Positions 62,701 through 64,000 of a stretch of DNA of 64,000 bases are shown piece by piece. The notes under the pieces were generated by a model that was given only the letters and a program-made list of their open reading frames with translations, was not told the DNA's origin and did no database searches. This DNA is from Archilochus colubris (Eukaryota; Chordata; Aves; Apodiformes; Trochilidae). Made by a program: the position numbers and the translations under genes. Each line of letters starts with the position of its first letter. Within the stretch, counting starts at the first letter, position 1. Location of the stretch: positions 7,858,864 to 7,922,863 of the forward strand of contig CM041104.1 in assembly GCA_023079485.1 (NCBI GenBank), read 5' to 3'.

Positions 62701-63796
62701 GTTGTTACGGACAGGATTTCCTTGGATGTTTTGGTTACTTGGTTAGTATCACCACAGTTTAAAAAACAAATTATACAGGGACAAATGAAGCACTGCAACA
62801 ACTGACAGCCAGGTAACTTGGATACCCTGTACACCTCACTGTGTAAAAATCAACCTGTCTGGATAGTGGTACAATTTCCTACTGAAACAGTACTAAAAGG
62901 ATAATTTTTCTTATTTAATTTCCTTCATGGGGACACCAGTATACATACACAAAACCTCCATTAGGAACACAGCCCCTCCTGAGGATACTGCACTGCTTTA
63001 ACTGATAGAGTTAAACAGAACATTCTGCGTTTAGACACAGACCTTTGTTACAGACCTACAAACACCATTTCTGGTCCAAACCTACTCCTCAGCAAAGGCC
63101 AAGGAGCGGCCGGTAAATCCTGCAGCCCCACGCCCGGTGCAGCATCGGGGATGGCAAAAAGGAGGGCGGCAGGGCCGGTGTCCAGCAGCCGGTGACACGG
63201 CTGCCTCTCGCCCGGGGCGTCTGTTGCCCCACTTCTCCGGGCCGGGCCCGGCGACCATCAGCCGCGTTCGCCACTTCCCAGGCACCTCTTTGTCTGGAAG
63301 GCTCTAATGGAGCAGGCGATGAGAATAAGGGCCGCCATGGGATGATGTTTTCCCGACGCAAGGGGCTGATGGCTGTCCCCGCTCGCCGCGCAGCACCGCC
63401 CGGCAGGATCCTGCCCTGCGCCCGGGCGTGCCACGGCAATGGCGTCAGGAGCAACCTGTCAGCGACAGCCTGCCCGCCGCCTCACCCCTCCTCCTCCTCC
63501 CGGGCTCGGACCGCGGCCGCGCAGCGCTGGGCAACGCGGTTGCCGCCTGCGCTCCGCCAGCCGCGGGCATCCCGCAGAGGCTCCGTCGCGGGACCGAACC
63601 GCCGGCCCACCAGGCCAAGAGCCCGGGGGTCGCGCTGCCCGCTCCCCGCAAAGCAGGCGGCGGCTGGAAGAGGAGCTGGGCCCCAGGCCCCGGACCCGCG
63701 GCAGCTGCCGCCCCGCGGAGCAGCTCACCCGCTGCGGTGCTTGCTGTCCATCCGCTTCTTCTGCCGGACCGGCTGCAGCGGGATGTTGTCGGTCAT
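10061..63796 (-). CDS. ATP9A: ATP9A, class-2 P4-ATPase (putative phospholipid flippase), 28 coding exons
   Basis: Seen: 28 exons with matching phases and AG/GT borders give 1047 codons plus a TAG stop at 10061-10063. Motifs in order are DGET (193-196, actuator domain), PISL (344-347, M4), DKTGT with the phosphorylated Asp391, FTYESKRM (544-551) and KGA (568-570) in the nucleotide-binding domain, TGDK (677-680) and GDGGND (784-789) in the P domain, then a hydrophobic M5-M10 region ending in SKLTS. Known: ATP9A is the animal relative of yeast Neo1. It works without a CDC50 subunit on early/recycling endosomes and the trans-Golgi network, and is tied to recycling of membrane cargo and to the MON2/DOPEY2 and SNX3-retromer route. 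The close paralogue ATP9B was considered, but the N-terminus beginning [18 protein letters not shown] and the C-terminus match ATP9A. No frameshift, in-frame stop or lost catalytic residue is seen. The start has a purine at -3 and is the first in-frame ATG. Confidence 0.97.
10644..10738 (+). repeat. A-rich tract interrupted by G and C (low complexity)
   Basis: Poly-A with scattered G, then AAAC/AACCCC words, in ATP9A intron 27. It accounts for the lysine/proline/asparagine-rich chance open frame there. Confidence 0.75.
11127..11330 (-). CDS. ATP9A: ATP9A coding exon 27 (residues 935-1002), M7-M9
   Basis: Acceptor CCCTTGCAG, donor GTAAGG, 204 nt. Encodes [20 protein letters not shown], then [20 protein letters not shown] and [20 protein letters not shown], ending VFLHEFI. 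It is three hydrophobic stretches separated by short polar turns, as expected for M7-M9, and ends with the first base of aspartate 1003. Confidence 0.97.
13252..13309 (-). CDS. ATP9A: ATP9A coding exon 26 (residues 916-934), M7 entry
   Basis: Acceptor TTCCTCCTAG, donor GTAAGA, 58 nt. Encodes [19 protein letters not shown] plus the first base of the next glycine. It is the short exon carrying the beginning of M7. Confidence 0.96.
14574..14682 (-). CDS. ATP9A: ATP9A coding exon 25 (residues 879-915), M6 and cytosolic loop
   Basis: Acceptor CTCCCAG, donor GTGTGG (off consensus at +3 to +6), 109 nt. After the split glycine it encodes [20 protein letters not shown] then [16 protein letters not shown]. 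'YT..PV...V.D.D' followed by 'YP.LY' is the P4-ATPase signature after M6. Confidence 0.97.
14751..14769 (+). repeat. (AAATG)4 short tandem repeat
   Basis: Nearly four copies of AAATG in ATP9A intron 24, about 70 nt before the exon 25 acceptor on the transcript. Confidence 0.8.
15028..15046 (+). repeat. T19 homopolymer
   Basis: Nineteen T in a row in ATP9A intron 24 (A-rich on the transcript). Confidence 0.85.
15490..15554 (-). CDS. ATP9A: ATP9A coding exon 24 (residues 858-878), M5-M6
   Basis: Acceptor TTTTCTAG, donor GTAAGA, 65 nt. Encodes [20 protein letters not shown] then I and two bases of a glycine codon. It is hydrophobic and part of the M5-M6 hairpin. 'F.S...LYQGFL' matches the P4 'FSA...Y...' region. 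Confidence 0.96.
16797..16952 (-). CDS. ATP9A: ATP9A coding exon 23 (residues 806-857), P-domain end and M5 entry
   Basis: Acceptor TGTACACAG, donor GTAAAT, 156 nt in frame. It begins [20 protein letters not shown] and continues [32 protein letters not shown]. 'QA..AADFSI.QF..L..LL.VHGR..Y.R' is a nearly invariant P4-ATPase block that links the P domain to M5. Confidence 0.97.
17746..17810 (-). CDS. ATP9A: ATP9A coding exon 22 (residues 784-805) with GDGGND
   Basis: Acceptor GATCTGCAG, donor GTGAGA, 65 nt. Encodes [20 protein letters not shown] then K. GDGGND (784-789) coordinates magnesium at the phosphorylation site. QEAD replaces the QESD that I recall from human ATP9A; this alanine is common in other P-type ATPases. 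Confidence 0.97.
18177..18321 (-). CDS. ATP9A: ATP9A coding exon 21 (residues 736-783), P domain
   Basis: Acceptor AAATTAG, donor GTAAGG, 145 nt. It begins [20 protein letters not shown] and continues [20 protein letters not shown]. 'CCR..P.QKA.IV' (758-768) is the flippase P-domain motif before the magnesium-binding GDGGND. It ends with the first base of glycine 784. Confidence 0.97.
18450..18539 (-). CDS. ATP9A: ATP9A coding exon 20 (residues 706-735), P domain
   Basis: Acceptor TTCTCCAG, donor GTAAGC, 90 nt in frame. It begins [20 protein letters not shown] and ends [10 protein letters not shown]. 'ALVI.G.SL' is a conserved P-domain strand in P4-ATPases. Confidence 0.97.
18824..18922 (-). 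CDS. ATP9A: ATP9A coding exon 19 (residues 673-705) with TGDK
   Basis: Acceptor GATTTTAG, donor GTGAGT, 99 nt in frame. It begins [20 protein letters not shown] and continues [17 protein letters not shown] (677-680) is the P-domain loop that positions ATP, and 'TGDK.ETA' is typical of flippases. Confidence 0.97.
20803..20973 (-). CDS. ATP9A: ATP9A coding exon 18 (residues 616-672), return to the P domain
   Basis: Acceptor TCCTCAG, donor GTCTGC (off consensus), 171 nt in frame. It begins [20 protein letters not shown] and ends [15 protein letters not shown]. 'GVEDQLQ' (650-656) is the conserved P-domain entry motif shared by P4-ATPases. Confidence 0.97.
21779..21862 (-). CDS. ATP9A: ATP9A coding exon 17 (residues 588-615)
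   Basis: Acceptor CTTTCCAG, donor GTAAGT, 84 nt in frame. It begins [20 protein letters not shown] and ends EEQYQDFE. 'A.EGLRVL..A.K.L..E.Y..' is the standard P4-ATPase segment leaving the nucleotide-binding domain. Confidence 0.96.
22671..22763 (-). CDS. ATP9A: ATP9A coding exon 16 (residues 557-587), nucleotide-binding domain with KGA
   Basis: Acceptor TGTCTGCAG, donor GTATGG, 93 nt in frame. Encodes [20 protein letters not shown] then [14 protein letters not shown] at 568-570 carries the lysine that binds ATP in P-type ATPases. Confidence 0.97.
22913..22961 (+). repeat. Direct duplication of about 24 bp
   Basis: Two adjacent copies of a unit beginning GGGGCCAAATT and ending ACTTGGTTATT (22913-22936 and 22937-22961), differing by one inserted G. 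This suggests a recent local slippage or repair duplication. Confidence 0.85.
26031..26057 (+). repeat. 8-bp tandem repeat (unit CAGATTAT)
   Basis: About three exact copies in a row, with one degenerate copy just before (26012-26026). In ATP9A intron 15. Confidence 0.85.
27813..27974 (-). CDS. ATP9A: ATP9A coding exon 15 (residues 503-556), nucleotide-binding domain
   Basis: Acceptor TCTCAG, donor GTAAGT, 162 nt in frame. It begins [20 protein letters not shown] and ends [27 protein letters not shown] (544-551) matches the P4 'F.S.RKRM' motif that contacts ATP. Confidence 0.97.
27975..32618 (-). other. ATP9A: ATP9A intron 14
   Basis: 4.6 kb, GTCAGT to TCTCAG. An A-rich tract lies at 28305-28345. 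No exon, RNA gene or recognisable transposon was found; open frames inside it look like chance frames. Confidence 0.9.
32619..32831 (-). CDS. ATP9A: ATP9A coding exon 14 (residues 432-502), nucleotide-binding domain
   Basis: The largest coding exon, 213 nt in frame. Acceptor TTTCACCAG, donor GTCAGT. It begins [20 protein letters not shown] and includes [16 protein letters not shown] and [15 protein letters not shown]. 'ALCHNV.P' and 'Y.ASSPDE' (SPDE at 499-502) are nucleotide-binding-domain signatures of P4-ATPases. Confidence 0.97.
32832..35614 (-). other. ATP9A: ATP9A intron 13
   Basis: 2.8 kb, GTAGAA to TTTCACCAG. It includes a GA-rich tract at 33969-33998 (CT-rich on the transcript). Otherwise AT-rich unique sequence. 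Confidence 0.9.
33969..33998 (+). repeat. GA-rich simple repeat
   Basis: About 30 nt of GA dinucleotides with a few GAAA interruptions, in ATP9A intron 13. It is purine-rich on the plus strand and CT-rich on the transcript. Confidence 0.9.
35615..35727 (-). CDS. ATP9A: ATP9A coding exon 13 (residues 394-431), start of nucleotide-binding domain
   Basis: Acceptor TTCTGTTACAG, donor GTAGAA (weaker than consensus), 113 nt. It completes the DKTGTLT signature and continues [20 protein letters not shown] then [17 protein letters not shown]. 'TGTLTQNEM' is universal in P4-ATPases. Confidence 0.97.
36459..36601 (-). CDS. ATP9A: ATP9A coding exon 12 (residues 346-393) with the phosphorylated Asp391
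   Basis: Acceptor CTGCATAG preceded by a 17-nt T run (A17 on the plus strand, 36619-36635) that forms the pyrimidine tract. Donor GTATCC, 143 nt. Encodes the end of M4 ([10 protein letters not shown]), then [20 protein letters not shown] and [16 protein letters not shown]. The catalytic aspartate of DKTGT is residue 391; exon 13 supplies the second glycine base pair and the following threonine. Confidence 0.97.
37377..37537 (-). CDS. ATP9A: ATP9A coding exon 11 (residues 293-345), membrane helices M3 and M4
   Basis: Acceptor TTCTTTAG, donor GTAAGG, 161 nt. It begins [20 protein letters not shown] and carries M3, the short lumenal loop ([10 protein letters not shown]) and M4 up to PI of PISL. 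It ends with two bases of the serine codon completed by exon 12. M4 forms part of the lipid translocation path in P4-ATPases. Confidence 0.97.
38146..38222 (-). CDS. ATP9A: ATP9A coding exon 10 (residues 267-292), stalk before M3
   Basis: Acceptor TTGTTTAG, donor GTATGG, 77 nt. Encodes the split glycine then [20 protein letters not shown] and NPRSK. The 'V.YTG..T..M.N'-like run is a P4-ATPase hallmark joining the actuator domain to M3. Confidence 0.96.
38223..40993 (-). other. ATP9A: ATP9A intron 9
   Basis: 2.8 kb, GTAAGA to TTGTTTAG. It contains an A-rich, C-interrupted tract at 39270-39330 and an A15/TAT/A11 run at 40946-40974 just after the exon 9 donor on the transcript. No other feature recognised. 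Confidence 0.9.
40994..41069 (-). CDS. ATP9A: ATP9A coding exon 9 (residues 242-266), end of actuator domain
   Basis: Acceptor CTTGTAG, donor GTAAGA, 76 nt. Encodes [20 protein letters not shown] then TVIAS, plus the first base of a glycine codon. 'NTLWAST' corresponds to the P4 segment before the GxVxYTG motif of exon 10. Confidence 0.96.
41638..41657 (+). repeat. A20 homopolymer
   Basis: Twenty A in a row in ATP9A intron 8, at a distance from the exon borders. Confidence 0.85.
41778..41858 (-). CDS. ATP9A: ATP9A coding exon 8 (residues 215-241), actuator domain
   Basis: Acceptor TTTATAG, donor GTGAGT, 81 nt in frame. Encodes [20 protein letters not shown] then FVGTFTR. The 'EPN...F.G' pattern is the usual P4-ATPase segment between the DGET loop and the return to the membrane. 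Confidence 0.96.
43025..43119 (-). CDS. ATP9A: ATP9A coding exon 7 (residues 183-214) with the DGET dephosphorylation loop
   Basis: Acceptor AATCCACAG, donor GTAAGC, 95 nt. It reads [20 protein letters not shown] then [15 protein letters not shown] (193-196) is the P4-ATPase counterpart of the TGES loop, whose glutamate drives hydrolysis of the phospho-aspartate. The motif is complete. Confidence 0.97.
43688..43739 (-). CDS. ATP9A: ATP9A coding exon 6 (residues 166-182), actuator domain
   Basis: Acceptor CTAACAG, donor GTAAAC, 52 nt. Encodes [17 protein letters not shown], the conserved 'VPAD' segment of the actuator domain, and ends with the first base of glycine 183. Confidence 0.96.
44345..44403 (-). 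CDS. ATP9A: ATP9A coding exon 5 (residues 146-165), actuator domain
   Basis: Acceptor TTTGCAG, donor GTTAGG, 59 nt. After the split glycine it encodes [19 protein letters not shown], the conserved actuator-domain beta strand with the VGDLI motif found across P-type ATPases. Confidence 0.96.
45671..45696 (+). repeat. A26 homopolymer
   Basis: Twenty-six A in a row in ATP9A intron 4, the longest homopolymer in the window. No retrocopy recognised upstream of it. Confidence 0.9.
47511..47531 (+). repeat. G-run (GGGGA then G16)
   Basis: Four G, one A, then sixteen G on the plus strand, in ATP9A intron 4. It is C-rich on the transcript; the plus strand is the template. Confidence 0.9.
50657..50707 (+). 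repeat. (AC)25 microsatellite
   Basis: An uninterrupted AC dinucleotide run of 51 nt. On the ATP9A transcript strand it is (TG)n, located 288 nt past the exon 4 donor. Probably length-polymorphic. Confidence 0.97.
50996..51104 (-). CDS. ATP9A: ATP9A coding exon 4 (residues 110-145), M2 and stalk
   Basis: Acceptor TTTTAG, donor GTCAGC, 109 nt. It begins [19 protein letters not shown], completing M2 and entering the cytosolic stalk, then [16 protein letters not shown] at the edge of the actuator domain. The last base starts a glycine codon finished by exon 5. The exon is GC-richer than the surrounding introns and is followed on the transcript by a long TG repeat. Confidence 0.97.
51105..54479 (-). 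other. ATP9A: ATP9A intron 3
   Basis: 3.4 kb, GTAGGT to TTTTAG. AT-rich unique sequence; nothing beyond short AT-rich runs (for example 51779-51809) was recognised. Confidence 0.9.
54480..54593 (-). CDS. ATP9A: ATP9A coding exon 3 (residues 72-109), membrane helix M1 and start of M2
   Basis: Acceptor TTTCCAG, donor GTAGGT, 114 nt in frame. It encodes [20 protein letters not shown], the first hydrophobic helix, then a short lumenal turn and the beginning of M2 (YTYWVPL). An [17 protein letters not shown] motif is typical of P4-ATPase M1. Confidence 0.97.
54926..55070 (-). CDS. ATP9A: ATP9A coding exon 2 (residues 23-71)
   Basis: Acceptor TTCTATAG, donor GTAAGTG. It begins with a cysteine-rich stretch, CCECLRCC at residues 24-31, then the conserved P4-ATPase N-terminal region ([33 protein letters not shown]) leading into the first membrane helix. 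The length of 145 nt fits phase 2 in and phase 0 out. Confidence 0.97.
55918..56164 (-). pseudogene. CR1 ORF1 remnant, esterase start, truncated
   Basis: A second frame overlapping the first contains [20 protein letters not shown], then [21 protein letters not shown] is the nucleophile block of the SGNH-type esterase domain in CR1 ORF1. Right after GTEA the sequence no longer follows CR1 (frame ends at 55889). The catalytic domain is therefore lost and no product is expected. Confidence 0.75.
56092..56541 (-). pseudogene. CR1 ORF1 remnant, N-terminal half
   Basis: Begins [20 protein letters not shown] and carries the cysteine pairs and the coiled-coil-like [17 protein letters not shown] segment. 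In CR1 elements this protein binds RNA and supports retrotransposition. The frame drifts out of register near its end: the last residues (about [13 protein letters not shown]) differ from the continuation found in the second frame, so an indel has broken the ORF. Confidence 0.75.
56668..56818 (-). repeat. Two tandem promoter-like units at the CR1 5' end
   Basis: Two similar blocks (56668-56717 and 56764-56818, period about 96-100 nt) share the plus-strand pattern CAGCCCTTT-TATCCCTC, then GGCTGGGTGCCAC and CCCTTATCAGCTGAT. On the minus strand the outer unit has a TATA-like box (TATAAA, 56770-56775), while the inner one is altered to ATAGAAA. Each also carries the palindrome CAGCTG. Confidence 0.7.
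56770..56775 (-). promoter_or_regulatory. TATA-like box in the CR1 5' unit
   Basis: TATAAA within the GGGATATAAAGGGCTGC context on the minus strand, pointing towards ORF1 and towards ATP9A exon 2. Motif only; activity unknown. Confidence 0.35.
58173..58189 (+). repeat. T17 homopolymer
   Basis: Seventeen T in a row in ATP9A intron 1. Confidence 0.85.
63729..63796 (-). CDS. ATP9A: ATP9A coding exon 1 (residues 1-22 plus two bases of codon 23)
   Basis: Start codon at 63794-63796 in a GCC-ATG-A context (G at -3). It encodes the basic cytosolic N-terminus [20 protein letters not shown], then RS. The exon ends AGC-GG before a GTGAGC donor, splitting a glycine codon that exon 2 completes. It lies inside the CpG-rich promoter region. 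No ATG in any frame occurs in the 204 nt between it and the window end. Confidence 0.97.
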
Positions 63797-64000
63797 GGCC
63801 GCGGCTTGCGGAGAGGAGTGGGGCGGGATGCGCTTCCCAGCAGCGCCTCGGTCCGGCCCGCCGCCGTCTGGCGGCTCCTCCGAGGGGGCCGGGCTCGGCG
63901 CCGCCGGGATCCCAGCACGCAGGTGCTGCGTCCGCTCCGCCCGCCCCGGTGCGCTCCGCCCTTCTGTCCCGGTTCGCTTATTGCTCCTGGCCCGCTCCAA
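63797..64000 (-). other. ATP9A: ATP9A 5' leader / core promoter stretch
   Basis: The 204 nt upstream of the start codon contain no ATG in any minus-strand frame and no in-frame stop. The frame of ATP9A therefore stays open to the window edge, beginning with a TTG. The first ATG is that of MTDNIP, matching the known human start. How much of this is transcribed cannot be told from sequence. Confidence 0.6.

Larger units (their letters stand above)
55071..63728 (-). other. ATP9A: ATP9A intron 1
   Basis: At 8.66 kb this is the largest intron, GTGAGC to TTCTATAG. Its first 0.6 kb belongs to the CpG-rich promoter region and it contains the CR1 fragment at 55.92-56.82 kb. A T17 run lies at 58173-58189, and A-rich tracts at 58989-59021 and 60829-60875. 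A 198-codon plus-strand open frame (60896-61489) is antisense to the gene and resembles nothing I know. The rest is ordinary unique sequence. Confidence 0.9.
63090..64000. promoter_or_regulatory. CpG-rich promoter region of ATP9A
   Basis: From about 63.09 kb to the window end the sequence turns sharply GC- and CpG-rich, unlike the AT-rich introns. It covers exon 1, the 5' leader and the first few hundred bases of intron 1. GC-box cores (Sp1-type) occur at 63819-63828 on the plus strand and at 63939-63947 on the minus strand. No TATA box is visible, as expected for a housekeeping-type CpG island promoter. The transcription start probably lies between 63.85 kb and the window end, or just beyond it. 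Confidence 0.8.

Noticed and set aside
10061..63796. ATP9B rather than ATP9A
   Set aside because: The short N-terminus beginning [12 protein letters not shown], the total of 1047 residues and the [10 protein letters not shown] end match ATP9A; ATP9B has a longer N-terminal extension.

Overview
The window is vertebrate nuclear DNA, most probably from a bird. It holds one recognisable protein-coding gene on the minus strand: ATP9A, a class-2 P4-ATPase (putative phospholipid flippase of endosomes and the trans-Golgi network). All 28 coding exons can be placed by reading conserved protein blocks and checking each AG/GT boundary and reading phase. The exon lengths sum to 3144 nt, which is 1047 codons plus a stop; this is the length I know for human ATP9A. 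All 27 introns are GT-AG. The P-type ATPase signatures fall in the expected order: DGET 193-196, PISL 344-347, DKTGT from Asp391, KGA 568-570, TGDK 677-680 and GDGGND 784-789. The gene looks intact.

Layout from low to high coordinate: 1 to about 5.5 kb is probably intergenic sequence downstream of ATP9A, with no recognisable gene. About 5.5-10.06 kb is the likely long 3' untranslated region. 10,061-63,796 is the coding span, with exon 28 at the low end and exon 1 at the high end. From about 63.1 kb to the window end is a CpG-rich promoter region that covers exon 1, the 5' leader and the start of intron 1. The coding span is about 54 kb, compact for this gene, which together with an avian-type CR1 fragment and no recognised mammalian SINEs suggests a bird.

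The clearest non-genic element is a CR1-type LINE fragment in intron 1 (about 55.92-56.82 kb), in the same orientation as ATP9A. It keeps the 5' end: two tandem promoter-like units, one with a TATA-like box, and a frame-broken ORF1. It lacks the 3' part, the reverse of the usual CR1 truncation. Other structure is simple sequence: a (TG)25 tract downstream of exon 4 on the transcript strand, a 16-G run, a GA-rich tract, poly-A/T runs and repeated A-rich tracts interrupted by C.

I found no operon, CRISPR array, RNA gene, integrated virus or novel multi-gene system. Most open frames outside the ATP9A exons look like chance frames. Exon calls are firm; the 3' end of the transcript, the transcription start and the intronic regulatory suggestions are inference.
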